From: Cyathus striatus
Taxonomy: Eukaryota; Basidiomycota; Agaricomycetes; Agaricales; Nidulariaceae
Assembly (NCBI GenBank): GCA_025738555.1
Contig: JAOVFP010000014.1
Span: forward strand, 3,410,001-3,474,000
DNA length: 64,000 nucleotides
Reading direction: 5' to 3'
Part shown: in pieces, positions 1 through 11,022 of the stretch
Position numbering within the stretch: position 1 is the stretch's first letter
Layout of the letters: every line of letters begins with the position of its first letter
Notes under the pieces: model-generated
The model's database searches: none
What the model was told of the DNA's origin: nothing
Seen by the model: the letters and a program-made list of their open reading frames with translations, nothing else
Program-made: the position numbers and the translations under genes

Positions 1-619
1 TTACGTACCGGGATCTACGGAAACTTCAATTTCGTTGGGTATTTCATCTTCCTTAAGAATATGGATTTCACCTTTAAGGGGAGGAGACGCCCTATGCGAG
101 TTCGATATGTCGAAGCTGCTGTTATCATCAGAAGGTTTTCCAGTGCCTGATGAAAATGAAGCTTCAGAAAAGTCACCGCCCTTATGTTATTCTACGTTTA
201 TCCATATAAAAATTACTTACTGGAAACATTCTGCGGAATAATACTGGGGTTTTGTTCTGTTACTTGCTCGTTTGAAGACCTAGGCGGATTATCCTGGGCC
301 GGAACAGGCTGGGACTTTTCGCTGCTGCTGAGCTGCTCTTTAAGCGTCTCTAACGCAATCTTGGCAGCTTCATCCTTGGCCAGAATTTTACTATCAGCTG
401 TGCCACGTCCATATTCAACGCCTTTTACTAAAATATTCAAACAATCGTTGATCAGTTCCATCCTAAGAGTCAGGAATGAATCATACTATAGCATACTGCT
501 GTCCATGTTGGGAAATGCTGAGGCCCTACGCAAGAGTATTCAAATACTGGATCCTCTAAAGGACGCTGGTATAGACTTGTCATTGTGAAGTGAGGTACTG
601 GTTTCTTAGTTTCGCGCAT
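1..619 (-). CDS. dsRNA-binding-domain protein, paralogue 1 (partial at left edge)
   Basis: Probably a double-stranded-RNA-binding protein. Exon 1 (619-487) gives a 39-residue stretch ending GPQHFPTW. A 59-nt intron (486-428, GTATGA...TTTTAG) interrupts the codon after it. Exon 2 (427-221) continues with KGVEYGRGTADSKILAKDEA and AKIALETLKEQ, the conserved second half of a dsRBD, followed by a Ser/Pro/Gln-rich tail. A GTAAGT donor at 220 and acceptors at 162 or 147 keep frame into a third exon, which ends at a GTACGT donor at bases 8-1, so the gene continues beyond the window. The ATG at 619 is preferred over 583 because it makes exon 1 exactly 133 nt, as in the 12.4 kb paralogue. The lysines of the SK..AK RNA-contact motif are present. 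The domain call is firm; the cellular role is unknown. Confidence 0.75.
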
Positions 620-1459
620 AATCCTTAACACCACTATTCGAGTGATATGGCATTTGAAATCTACAGTAATTTAAGATCACTGTGTCACCATTGAGAGCCA
701 AAAGTGCCTACTCACAGAGGATGAGAATGAAACAATACGGTGGGCGTTGGTCCCGTAGTTGTGTACACGAGTACAACACGTTCCTGGGTTATCTGTGGAA
801 CAGGTTCTTTCGAGTGCTATTAAGGGCCCCAATATAGTCCCACGCGTGCGTGATATGTTACTAATTCACATTTCCCCCTAGGAATCCGATGGACGTCAAT
901 GTGCTTCGTAGATCTTATTTATCCCAGACGTGTAATATACACAGCGAATTACATGTTGAAATCCGAGCACAGTGAAAAGGACAACTTCCCCTTTAGTCAA
1001 CGAAGCGCTTTCAAGCGATGATCGATGATGGTCTGTGCATCCTGCCTCAATTTGTCAGATATTCTCAAAGGAAGCTCTTATTTTTCTATTAATGAGTGAT
1101 CGGGATTGGAAAAGAGAAGAAAGAACGTACAATGAAAGCATGAGGAAAGCAGTGAACTATTTGGTGTACAAATAAACGGTGTACAAATAGTACAGAAAGT
1201 GACTAGCGCGGCGTGCCGGCGGCCGAGCCGAAGCGGAAGCAATGGTGGTTGTGGTTTTTTTGGCTCGAGTTTGAACGTGGGTACAGCCAGTTGGCAGCCA
1301 TGACTACAGCGACATTCCCTGATCCGCCCCAAACCATGCTGTAGTTCGATTTCGACTGAGCCATACCGTCTTTTCTTACCTTGATGTGTGTATTTTCCTC
1401 TGTCTCTCTTTACTGCACCTAACAAGCTCATAGCCCGTGCTCGTCCTAGGTAATTCCTG
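620..1459. other. no confident gene
   Basis: CpG-normal sequence. Short coding-like frames exist on the plus strand at about 720-880, but I can join nothing into a gene. A long minus-strand open frame (1536-1078) is Arg/Lys/Pro-rich; it overlaps the repeat at 1460 and has no recognisable domain. Confidence 0.4.
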
Positions 1460-1850
1460 GGGGGTTTCGTCCTCGTTTCTTTCGCTGGACGCGTATGAGG
1501 CTTAGTGGTCGTTATGATCCTTGGCTTTGACTTCACTGGTGGATTTAGTTTGGAGAGGGATAACTTAGTGCAGTGTACTAGGCACAGGAGATCATAGATA
1601 CGTCCCCTTTCCCCACATCTGCAACCTTCATCTCCACAGATATATCTCCCTCCATACGAACTTTCATCCTTGCATCACAAATATGTGCAGTAACGAGTAT
1701 ACCATCCTTCATATCGCCCACCGACCTATCTCCTGAAGCCCTGTACTGTTACCCTCAGCTCCCTGCTTACTACTTCCGCGCCCAGCAATCCACTGCTGTG
1801 TATTCCCTTCGTTACAGTCGTTCTCGCGCTACCTTGTTTAACCCATTGCG
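1460..1850. repeat. diverged duplicate of 10158-10561 (copy 1)
   Basis: This segment aligns by eye with 10158-10561. Shared blocks include the stretch around CTGGTGGATTTRGTTTGRRG, the CATCCTTGCATC/CATCCCTGCGTC block and AGCAATCCACYGCTG. On the minus strand both encode a weak common peptide containing K.NPPVKSKP or KPNPPVESEP. It may be part of an old mobile element or of the duplicated block carrying the dsRBD genes. I do not recognise the family. Confidence 0.5.
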
Positions 1851-2772
1851 GTGGGAATTAGACGAACCCCCCGGACTCGGTATCGTAGGGTCAAATCCCA
1901 TATGAAGGGTACTTCGAACCTAGAGCCACTAAGGCCAAACCAGCAGCATTCTCAACTGCCTCTGCGCGGCTTCCTCCGCTCGATCTACCCAACTCTACGC
2001 CCTCTACTGTATATCGAGACGTCAGCTAAGCTATGCGTCCTGAGCGGATAATAAACGTACTGAAGAATGCAGAGAGATATATGGGACTATGTGGAGGTCC
2101 AGTTACAGCGTCATCTCGAGTGAGCTGGAGACCTATAATCCGGCAAGTATTATTTAACTTGTTACTGTTATGCGCCATCGTCTGTATGAAATTCCGGATT
2201 GGTTTGAGGAGTTGTGATACGGATTGTAGAGGTGACTCTATAACGTGGGGCCGGTATCAGTGAGAGTGATGGTTAGTAATGGTGATCGTGTAGGTCGGAC
2301 ATGAAACTTAGGTTTCTTGCTTATTTGAGCTCTACGAAGGTCTTTCGGGGAGTGTCGGCTCACATGTAGGTTAATGAAGCCTTTTATATACTCGAATATG
2401 TACACTATTCACTATTCACTGCAGCACATGATTCCAAATTACATGATGCTGTGGACTATGCTCACATGCGTATTTACATTACCAGGGGAAAGGTACTCAG
2501 TTTCCCTTTAAAGATTGGCGCGCATTGTACTGACGCATAGATATAATTGGCCAATCTATTTGCACATTGATTGTGAGCGTCTAGATAACCTATGACAGGT
2601 TACAGGGGTGAGTTTCACGTTTACGACATGATACGCATCATGGCATGTAGCACGATAAGTCTCTCGATAATATTTGATATTGTACGCAATTCGACCCAGA
2701 GGTCATGCCTCAAGCCCCAACAATCGACTTTTCAAGTGCAACCGTAGTCATATCGAGGAAAAAGTTGTTATA
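1851..2772. other. no confident gene
   Basis: Short open frames on the plus strand (1851-2051, 2033-2263) have no recognisable domain or splice structure. The block near 1884-1914 resembles 10973-11003, extending the duplication signal in a broken way. Nothing else can be supported. Confidence 0.35.
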
Positions 2773-3068
2773 CTACAACTCAGGATACTGTAACCGCAGA
2801 GCCTCTAATGCTTGACGAGCTGCATTTTCAACCGATATGGCTTTCGTTACTCCATGTCCCTGCCCATAATTTATGCCATTTACTAAACATTAAAATGTCA
2901 TCATGCTTGCAGATTATGGATATTTATCATACCATAATATGTAGTTGTCCATGGAGGATCGAAATCCATTCCCGTGCAATCAGAAGTGTATCTAAGCTCG
3001 ATACCTAATCGAAGGTAGGCACCGTTCAACTGGTGTCGAGGGCTGTTGTTCGCTGGAAGCATTGACAT
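2773..3068 (-). CDS. single-domain dsRNA-binding protein, paralogue 3 (81 aa)
   Basis: A complete two-exon gene. Exon 1 is 3068-2933 (136 nt). The 50-nt intron 2932-2883 runs from GTATGA to GTTTAG, and exon 2 is 2882-2773, ending YPEL and TAG. The product is 81 residues and is almost entirely one dsRBD: HQLNGAYLRLGIELRYTSD at residues 12-30, DPPW at 37-40, then VNGINYGQGHGVTKAISVEN and AARQALEALR. The intron lies at the same codon and phase (1) as in the two other dsRBD genes here. It has no catalytic or linker region, so if functional it would act as a bare dsRNA binder, a competitor or a dimer partner; that is inference. Truncation of a longer gene cannot be excluded. Confidence 0.7.
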
Positions 3069-3411
3069 CCCTTAGCGTTTGGTCGGAGCGAACTCGAGTT
3101 TTTCTTAGCAATGTCACTCTATAAGGAATTATTTTATTGGTATTTTAGATAGAGATCGTGCCGGGTTAGATATTAAATTTAGAACTTGCCTATTTGTGAA
3201 CCGAGAAACTTAAGACGAACCCCACCAAATGACTCAGAGGTATATATATACGATTCTGGGGCACATCTCTTATTGGGATTAGACGTTGTGAAAGCCGAAA
3301 GGCTGTGTGCGTGGTTATTATTATAAGAATAGCGCAGTGGAATGGGACTAGAGCACGTTACAATGTGATATGACATAGATTCTACCATGAAGTCTGTGCT
3401 AGTTTGTTACA
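3069..3411. other. spacer between divergent reading frames
   Basis: No gene seen. It separates the minus-strand dsRBD gene from a plus-strand open frame and could hold a two-way promoter; AT-rich tracts near 3130-3180 and 3240-3255 are the only TATA-like runs. Confidence 0.25.
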
Positions 3412-3711
3412 ATGTTGGCGTTTGGACAACCCAAGGTTAAACCATTCATATTTTTGTGGGAGCATAAAAAATTATACCCTGTCATCTTAATATTCCTCTT
3501 CAAGGATTACGTATCGCATACACTAGATGCCCTCCAAATGGAATCGTCCAACAAAACGGGATACGAGGTCTCGGTAATGCCGCGCAGTGCACCGGAATTT
3601 TTTACTGAAGGAACGGTATTTATAATACCTAAAAATATAAAGGGAGCTGTATTGTATATTCCCTTACAATTACAAACTAATAGTAGAAATCTGCTAAATG
3701 ACATCGAATAA
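3412..3711 (+). CDS. unrecognised open frame, divergent to dsRBD gene
   Basis: A 99-codon frame with fungal-like codon use and no known domain. Its second half contains EGTVFIIPKNIKGAVLY followed by PLQLQ. A similar motif (EAGAYLILPVKAVQGSMI) occurs in the plus-strand frame at 12441-12701, which is likewise divergent to a dsRBD gene, suggesting a second duplicated gene type in the cluster. The frame ends at TAA in 3709-3711. The true start and any introns are uncertain, and it may be a remnant. Confidence 0.3.
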   Translation: MLAFGQPKVKPFIFLWEHKKLYPVILIFLFKDYVSHTLDALQMESSNKTGYEVSVMPRSAPEFFTEGTVFIIPKNIKGAVLYIPLQLQTNSRNLLNDIE

Positions 3712-3768
3712 AGGAGGTTTTCACCGCTCGACAATTTATGTGATATCGTGCATCAAAATTATATGAAC

Positions 3769-4881
3769 TCACGGATTTACGCTCTTCTCTTCCTCACGCT
3801 TACGTTTCTCTTCATCGTCCTTCGGCTTTGCTTTTAGCTTCTCCTCTTTCCCCTTATTTGCGTTTCCAAGCCCTAACCGCTCCTTCCTCTGTTTCTCGGT
3901 CTCCAGACGAACACGTTTGGTACGTCTATTAGGAATTGGAGGGCTTCCTTGTGTGTAAGGAAAGACCTGAGATGGTAAGCAAGTTGTTACCGAGGGGGAA
4001 GGTCTAAATTTCTCAAGGTCTATCACGGTCCCGTCCAAAGACCTCAGCGTCACTTTTCTGGGTGTAGCCATGGCTGGAAAAAATACGTTCGATCCTGGAT
4101 TTAGGCGCACACTGGCAGGTATCGCAAACAACGATGGTGAAGGTGAAGGTGAGGAGATGTTGGTGGAGTGTGACAAGGGAGGCGAGATGTGTAGGGCAGG
4201 AGCGGCAGGGGATAGGGAAAGTGCATCAGGTTGAAGAGGGGGAGGGTGATTGGCTTCCGATACAGCCTTGGCCTTGGCAGCTTCTTCCACGGCAACCTGT
4301 TGACGCACCTTCTCTTCTTTCTCCTTCCTGCGTCTCCTATCTGCCTCCTCAGCCTCCTCCTTCCTCCTCTCCTCCTCATCCTCCTTCTGTTTCTGTAAGC
4401 GTTCCTCATCCTCCCGCTTCAGACGTTCCTTCTCTTCCTCTTCCTTCCGTATACGCTCCTTCTCTCTCTGTTCTTTCTTTTTATTCGCGTTTATAAGCTC
4501 TAACCGCTTCTTTCTCTGTCCCTCAGTCTCCATACGAACACGATTGTGACGCCCATTGGGTATTGCAGAGCTTCCTTGTATGTTAGGGGAGGCCTGAGGT
4601 GGTAAGCTTGTTACCAAAGGAGAAGGTCTAAATTTCGCAAGGTCGATCACGGTCCCGTCTGGAGACTTCAGCGTCACTTTGCGGGATGCAGTCCGTCCTG
4701 AGGCTGGAACAAATGCGTTTGATCCATAATTCAGGCGTGCACTGGTAGGTATCGCTGACGACGGTGGTGCCGGTGGAGGTGAGGAGACACTGGTGAAATG
4801 TGACAAGGGAGGCGGGGCATGTGGCGCGGGAGCGGCGTGAGATAGGGGAGGTGTACCAGGTTGAAGAGGTTGACCAGACAT
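3769..4881 (-). CDS. internally duplicated charged, disordered protein
   Basis: An open frame of 370 codons with ATG at 4881. Two tandem modules lie about 208 residues apart. Each has a Pro/Ser-rich lead with PPLSH, then RKVTLKSPDGTVIDLAKFRP (module 2: RKVTLRSLDGTVIDLEKFRP), then a basic QRKKRLELINANK-type segment. Module 1 is followed by a long Glu/Lys/Arg coiled-coil-like run (about residues 115-205). The pattern of a short DGTVIDL motif before an E/K/R-rich segment recalls the disordered N-terminal part of fungal eIF4G proteins, but I cannot confirm this and see no MIF4G domain. The final codons overlap a GTGAGT donor at about 3772-3767, so another exon may follow and the apparent stop may be intronic. 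Confidence 0.5.
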   Translation of the reverse strand: MSGQPLQPGTPPLSHAAPAPHAPPPLSHFTSVSSPPPAPPSSAIPTSARLNYGSNAFVPASGRTASRKVTLKSPDGTVIDLAKFRPSPLVTSLPPQASPNIQGSSAIPNGRHNRVRMETEGQRKKRLELINANKKKEQREKERIRKEEEEKERLKREDEERLQKQKEDEEERRKEEAEEADRRRRKEKEEKVRQQVAVEEAAKAKAVSEANHPPPLQPDALSLSPAAPALHISPPLSHSTNISSPSPSPSLFAIPASVRLNPGSNVFFPAMATPRKVTLRSLDGTVIDLEKFRPSPSVTTCLPSQVFPYTQGSPPIPNRRTKRVRLETEKQRKERLGLGNANKGKEEKLKAKPKDDEEKRKREEEKSVNP

Positions 4882-5675
4882 TTGAAATGTTTTTCCGTAA
4901 TAAAAATGAAGTTGGAAGAATCGGTAGTCGTGCTGAGGTTGTATAAAATGAAATAATAGGTGCTCGAGGGTGAACGACGGCAGCTACGTACGTTCTTGAG
5001 GGCGTAGGGCTGGGTGATTGTGTAGTATAGCTGTAACACTTGACACGTTAATGTGAGCGATTTATGCATGTGTTGCATGTGATTAGTATGATGCCTTGCG
5101 AGTTCCTCATGCATCACTGGTTTCTCTCAAGGTGACACCAATAATGCCCACCCGCATAAGAGCATCGATGCATCACATCTAGTAGTAGTAGCTCAGGTGA
5201 TGTCAACAGATGTGATGTACGTCACTTGGTATAACCTGAACTGGAAGTGCCGATGAAGTGGTATCACAGGGGCTTCATGCATCGTGCACTCGTACGTGTG
5301 ATGATCTAATTAAGCAAGATCAGATGTCGAGAGCAGTAAATGATATAGGCAAGCCTAGAACACGCTCTGCATAATTATATCCATTGGTTGTGATGTGGAA
5401 GATATGATTCACGTGTGAAGTGGTACCATCTGTTAGCGCAACGTTTTTGAAGCTAAGAAAAGACATATAGTACCTTAAAACAAAGAAGAGAGCTGTATTA
5501 ATTTTTCGCTTACAATAATCAAGGTAAGTATAGTAACAAGCCACTTTTACCCAAAAGCACAGCAGGAGCTGTTTCTTCCTGTACAATCACAAAGTATAGT
5601 ATCGATAAAGTCGGATTTGAAGTAGCACACTGTGCTGTAAAGTTTACCTTGGGGTCTGGACCTTGACTCTATACA
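4882..5675. other. upstream region and spacer, no confident gene
   Basis: The first part would be the promoter and leader of the gene starting at 4881. The frames here are short. The segment 5440-5520 weakly resembles the KGAVLYIPLQLQ-type motif of the 3412-3711 frame but contains a stop. No domain is recognised. Confidence 0.3.
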
Positions 5676-5678
5676 TAG

Positions 5679-6322
5679 CACCTCAGACAGGCCTAAATCG
5701 GGTTCATGTAAATGTTGAAATAAACGACGCATCGACGACGACGACGTTACATTTGGCCTCAAAGCACGCAGGGGAAGGAAGCATGAGGCAAATGGATAAG
5801 TAAATACAGTACATAGTATAATACTTAAATACATAGAAAGCGGAACACATTGTCTGTAGAATACATAAAAGGTATAGTAAACTATCTAAAAGCATATGTG
5901 GAGGCGGCATGGAATGATAATCATTGTGACATTTGAATAGCTAATATAATTCTACAGTAAATATGGTACATCCCGATTTTTGTAACAATTAGAATATGCC
6001 ATAAAATATGTAATGTGTCAGATGCATTAGAAGATTCTAAATTGGGTAATACATCTGCTTATTGTTCCAATTGTTTTGTGCCGATTTTACCTGTGCAACG
6101 TGAACCGAGCCTCCGAAAATTTTCCGATTGGCCTAGGAACGGATGGGGTCACGGATCTTATTGAAAATATTGTGCATGGATCGGTCAGTTTTCCTATTCT
6201 TGCACATATTCTAGATTTGCCCACACATCGGTCAGATAACATATTTTAATAACTATTCTAATTGTTAAGTAAATCGGGTTGTACCATATTTACAGCGATC
6301 CGATCCACCCTTGTCTGAGGTG
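5679..6322. mobile_element. Harbinger-like MITE, copy A (split by solo LTR)
   Basis: The element begins CACCTCAGACAGGCCTAAAT and ends with its imperfect inverted counterpart, ...CCTTGTCTGAGGTG. It is flanked by a 3-bp duplication TAG (5676-5678 and 6323-6325). Copy B at 14673-15066 has the same body and TAA flanks, which fits the 3-bp TNA target of PIF/Harbinger elements. A 244-bp LTR plus one 5-bp duplication is inserted in the left arm; without it the element would be about 395 bp, the length of copy B. No transposase is encoded. Confidence 0.75.
5713..5956. mobile_element. solo LTR nested in MITE copy A
   Basis: It starts TGTTGAAATAAACG and ends TTCTACA, with a perfect 5-bp duplication GTAAA at 5708-5712 and 5957-5961. 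Copy B of the MITE has the uninterrupted sequence at this point, so it serves as an empty-site control. TG...CA ends and a 5-bp duplication are standard for LTR retrotransposons; the short length would fit Copia, which is inference. No internal retrotransposon sequence is adjacent. Confidence 0.8.
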
Positions 6323-6788
6323 TAGGCTTTATCTTAATGTACTAGAATGAAGTTTGATTAGCAGCAGGTTATACATCAGCATTATGTACTTATGTTGTTT
6401 GGTGTCTGAAAACTCACCATCGGAAGCCTGAATTAGTGGAGTATGAATATACTATAATTATAGTTACATATTCCAAGTCACAGACTCCTCCATGGAGTTG
6501 AAATCAGGATGATTGTTTGTATTGTCATTTTCAGAAGAGGGGGAAGATGTATTTCATCTGTTCTTAAATTTTTAGGCTTAATGAAAGCCTATACCACCCA
6601 CTAGAAATATATCATGTTTTCTAGGAATGACAAAAATATTATTAGTTTCGTCCATGGATTTAAAATCAGGATGATCGTTTATGCTATCGTTTTCAGAAGA
6701 GGGTGAAGTAGTAGGCTCAACTAACCCCCTCCCACGAGTGCACGTGCCCTGTTATTCTAAATGCGGGCCTTGAGCAATCGCGAGAGGG
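6323..6788. other. no gene; short internal repeat
   Basis: Two related segments occur about 175 bp apart: ATCAGGATGATYGTTTRTRYT with a following TTTTCAGAAGAGGG at about 6506-6545 and 6664-6705. This looks like a local duplication. Nothing coding is recognised. Confidence 0.35.
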
Positions 6789-7977
6789 GCTTATATCAAA
6801 CTAGGGGTTTTGGCAGGGCAGTGCAAAAAATACATTAAACTTGTTTCTAGAGGCCCTGGGATCAAACCAGAGGCATGGAATTATGTGAGAGAAAATATTC
6901 CTATGGCTTCTTACTATGCTTCTATGTACTTAAAATAAATATACTTCATGAGTGGAAGCCTTGAATCCAGAAATTGTCATGAAAGCTCTGATACTAATGG
7001 TCGAAGGAAAGCACTTCAAACCATTTGAATACCTTTCATGATTTAAACGCCGGTTTGATCACAGACTGTCACATCAGTGATACATTAAATCACGTGAACC
7101 AATCAGTTTTTGGATAATGTACGCGATCTTGACGCGACGTGTTGCTAGTTTTGAGTCTTGTATACCGACAGCGACATAGCAGGCACAAAGAAAACCGAAA
7201 AGAAGTCTGCACTGACGTTAAAGCACTCAAAGGCTCCAAAATCTAGATCTGTAAAAGAATTTGTGCTCGCTTTCTATGCATCTGCCAAAGGACTCCATGC
7301 CTCACAACTTCACGCCACTACCAAGAAGGGGCATCCCATGCTACATCCTCTATCCTTGCGGTGTGGATCCGCAATGTACACAAAGAATCACAGGGATATT
7401 TAAATCATGCAATTACTAGCCCAGCAGCAGCATACTGTAATGGAATCAACAAAAGCCTGCCACAACAATGGCCTCTGGCTTTCCTCCTCGGGAGGGTTTG
7501 TACCAATATAGCTCCTCAGTAACACTTGTGATACTTTCCAGCAGATAAAGCAATGGGGTCTTGGCCATTTGGGTTTCTTGTGAGGGATAGAGGTCTTGCA
7601 ATCTGACCTGGCCCGTGTACTTGCAGGGGTTTTGCGTTGGCCAGGTGTATGGAAAGGTGTGCTCTGTAACACACAGGCAGTGTAGTTGTTGCACAGGGTG
7701 GTATACTAAGTTCCATTTTTTTCTCTTAGAATAAGTAGATAGAATGTCTCGAATTAAGTTGCTATTCGATATTGATGGGTAAATCATAAATGTTCATCTC
7801 CGGTGCTAATCCTTATCTTGGAGACACAAATAGCCTAGACCAGCGTGACCGGGAGATTAGTGTGACAACCGGTAACTTATTTTCATCTTATGTAAGGGGA
7901 CACTACATTTTGAAATCAAATGATCAAAATTTTTTTTGCACTGCCCTGCCAAAACCCCTAGTTTGATACAAGACCGT
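6789..7977. mobile_element. TIR element, about 1.19 kb, unclassified
   Basis: Terminal inverted repeats of about 40 bp: the left arm contains TATCAAACTAGGGGTTTTGG followed by CAGGGCAGTGCAAAAAA, and the right arm (about 7931-7975) is its reverse complement. A clear target duplication is not visible. Inside, a plus-strand frame at 7158-7403 has no recognised domain. It is probably a non-autonomous DNA transposon. The exact ends are uncertain by several bases. Confidence 0.55.
7158..7403 (+). CDS. unrecognised frame inside TIR element
   Basis: An 81-codon frame, Lys/Ser/His-rich (TEKKSALTLKHSKAPKSRSV near the start). No domain or signal is recognised. It lies wholly within the inverted-repeat-bounded element, so it may be a captured fragment or chance. 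Confidence 0.2.
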   Translation: MYTDSDIAGTKKTEKKSALTLKHSKAPKSRSVKEFVLAFYASAKGLHASQLHATTKKGHPMLHPLSLRCGSAMYTKNHRDI

Positions 7978-8563
7978 CCACGGAGTGGACGTATCCACCT
8001 GATGTGGATGTCTTGTGACGAGACTAGGTGAAGTAGTGTTTCATCAGGAAACACAGATTCAGCGCTATAGCCGCGCGCCAAAATTAGCTGGCGTCTGCTA
8101 GCATCTGTGCCAACGCACGTCAGCCGAACTTCGCCGGGCCGTACCTGATCTCACAGTGTATCACGACCCGTTGCCTGCCGATATGTCCGTTGTTATACTC
8201 CTCGCCCTACCTCTCTACCATACAAGCTGGCGACGTACTCTGGTAATCCCAGAGTAGGTTTTGTTTCCAATGTGTATCAGAATGGTCACCGGTCAGCATT
8301 TAACTGTCAGCACTACAGTATTAGTACAACTTGGAACGGATCTCTTGTGTTTTGGAATGTGTACGGATTCACGAGCCTCATCCTTATACAGCCCCGACGC
8401 CCTTTCATACTCTATGCCGTCTACTGTACATGAAATGTTAGTTAATTTCGATAACAATAATCGCACTCATGCGTATACACACCCACGTAGAGCCCCTGTC
8501 ATTGATACTGAGACTACAGTCATATCGATAGCGGCGGTCCAACTTCTGGCAGGCGTCGTATAA
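7978..8563 (+). other. coding-like but unrecognised segment
   Basis: From about 8101 the plus strand reads with mixed, coding-like composition (a frame containing PADMSVVILLALPLYHTSW) up to a possible GTAATC donor near 8241. A second open frame covers 8261-8563. I cannot tie these to a family; they could be exons of a decayed gene. Confidence 0.25.
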
Positions 8564-10157
8564 ATTACTGCGCTAAGCTTGATCTCGCATCATTAGCATC
8601 GACATATACTCCGGTTCCGAATATTTGAGTGCCACAGGATCTGGGATTGTTCTAATCTTCTTCGAATACATGTGAAGTCATTGAAATTGAAAAGGGGGAT
8701 ATCACGTACTTGTCTTTTCCTGAACTATTGCTTGAAGGACTCTCGAGAATAGAATGTTCGACAATCTGGGGAACCCACTTGAGAAATGAGTGCTCCTGGG
8801 GGATGCAATTGATGTACGTGCAAAATGATTCGGGGGCTTATATACGTGAAGATGAAGCATATCTGCAAAAGGATGCATGCTACTGCATGTGTTCATAATA
8901 AAATAAGTAACGTTGCACCGACATCGTTGCTGTGAGGTCAGTGTCCTCACAGTATCAAGTCACTTCGAGGCACCCATATCGGGAATCATTTCCGACATGT
9001 CAGCAGTGCATTGGATGAGTCTTGGATCACCGTCTTCAGCTTCAACGCGCTCCGTTGCACCTCTCATACCGCACTCCCAGGCCTAGTCTTCTTCATTTAT
9101 TTCTAATTACATTGAATAAGGTAATTGATGTTTCTCACAATGTTACGCCATTTCTATGAAACTAGGACGAGTCTGCAGTGAATCGGCATTAAGCCCGTTG
9201 AGATGCTTTTACTTTACCCCGAGGAACCTTGCTGAGAACAACTGGCAGAGAGTTTTATCAAGGTGTGCTATCATAACTTTCAGGTGAAGTAGTGTCACGT
9301 ATCAGAAAAACATAAGGGGGTATGATAGTAACCGATGATGCACGTATGTATATGATGGTAGACGATGGTACCATAGTGTCTACCGGAATGTGTGGCTGAA
9401 GGGCAGCCCATGTCGATCACGAATCGGAAAATGCACAGCAAAATAGAGATCTTCTTGTACAGTAAATACCGTAAATTACCGGGCGAAAGGTGTTTTCGGT
9501 TCTTAACGACGTGCTGTGCAATGTACCCTGAGCATCGCAGTGAAGCCAGTGTTGTTATCTCCGTATGGATGGATGAGTCTTGCAGCAAGATGAACAGCAG
9601 GTTTTACAGAAAATACCTGAGGTTTGTGCATGTCAGTGTATCGGAGTCAGTGAAGATATTACTGTCGATGTTGTAACCTAATCACCGTCGACGTCTGTTC
9701 AAATTCCCACACCGAAGTTATCAACACCGCCGGCGATGCACGGCATTGCCGAAGGCATCATCACGGGGCAGTCGGACAACAGCCTACAACAGCCTACAAC
9801 AGGGCAATCGAGACGATCACTTCTTCACTTTGTCTTCACTTGCTCACTTGCTCAGTTCAACCCCATATTGAAGACCTCCACTCCAACTTCGACATTGGCA
9901 CGACCGCAACATCACCAGCTCCTACGTAGCCTCCCATGACCTGGACCACTCCTCAAATGCCCAAAACACTGACCTAGTTCAAATTCCTCACCTCGCGCAC
10001 AGCAAATGACGTACGGTCGTCTGACGCGTTCTGATGGTCCGTCTTGAAGCTTGAGTCTTTGGACTCGTACTCAATCTCGTACAAGAACACGACCCCACTG
10101 ACTCACTGCCAGAAGCAATAGGCATAAAGCAACGTTAGTACGCTCCTTCCATCCTCG
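8564..10157. other. no confident gene
   Basis: Several short frames (plus 8710-8898, plus 9392-9676, plus 9736-9939, minus 9588-9295) show no domain, and none can be joined by good splice sites. A small tandem repeat (CTACAACAGC, three units) lies at about 9780-9805. CpG content is normal. Confidence 0.35.
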
Positions 10158-10561
10158 ACTCTGCTGCATTCATCCTCGTCTTCTTCACTATAGCGCGTAG
10201 AACGCTTAGCGGTCGTTAAGCTCTTTGGCTCTGACTCTACTGGTGGATTTGGTTTGAGGAGGGATAAGTGTACCCGCTGTAAGCCCATCGAAGACACGTC
10301 ATCCACTCCCGCGTTCGAAATTTTCATCCCCCGGATTTCTCTTCGGGTTCCTCCATACCGGTTATCATCCCTGCGTCGCCGAGTCCCAACACGTGCAATA
10401 GCGAACATGCTCCTTCGTATCGCACGTCGAACACATCTCTGAAAACCTGCATTTCCATCCCCTCTGCTCCCCACTTGCTACCTCCGCATCAAGCAATCCA
10501 CCGCTGCATATTCCTTGCGCTGAAGTCACTGTCGCGGCATCTCGTATCATTGCGGGAGGAG
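10158..10561. repeat. diverged duplicate of 1460-1850 (copy 2)
   Basis: Partner of the segment at 1460-1850, with the same order of shared blocks. The minus-strand frame across it (10474-10103) is Arg-rich and carries KPNPPVESEPKSLTTAKRST, which matches the copy 1 peptide weakly. The pair brackets dsRBD genes 3 and 2 and may mark the ends of an older segmental duplication. Confidence 0.5.
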
Positions 10562-11022
10562 GTAGGCGGGTACGAGGGATCCGATAAAGTTGTTGATTGA
10601 GCATGGGGGGCCTTAGGAGGCTGGTGTTAGATGATCGAGGTGAGCGAACATGCGTTTTGTCGTTTTGTGAGTTATGCATGAGTGCCGCTCGCGACGTTAT
10701 AGTGTATGTGTGTTGTAGGTGGCCAGTGGATAAGGAAAGAGCGTTCAGCGAAGTTCGTCTTTTGTGGTTCCACGAGTGATATTGTCGACGGGAGGAAATC
10801 TTGCTTGGTACCTTTAAGTTTGTTGACCTACGCTGTATGATACCCTTTACTCTCTTGCTTACATTAGACTGCACAGTTCTATGCATCGCGAGTTCTTCTG
10901 GGAAGCCTTTAGTACGTCCTTATAGCTTGTTTTGATACTCGATGAGTCTAAAATAAACGTTCTGACACGCAAGCATAGGATCAAATACCATAATGAAGGG
11001 CGTACATATAAATTTACGCAAG
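10562..11022. other. no confident gene
   Basis: Sequence downstream of dsRBD gene 2. Open frames on both strands are short and unrecognised. The block 10973-11003 resembles 1884-1914. Confidence 0.3.

Noticed and set aside
4134..4496. Plus-strand frame rich in Ser/Pro opposite the duplicated charged protein
   Set aside because: Shadow of the Glu/Lys/Arg-rich minus-strand gene; the minus frame has repeated conserved motifs and this one does not.
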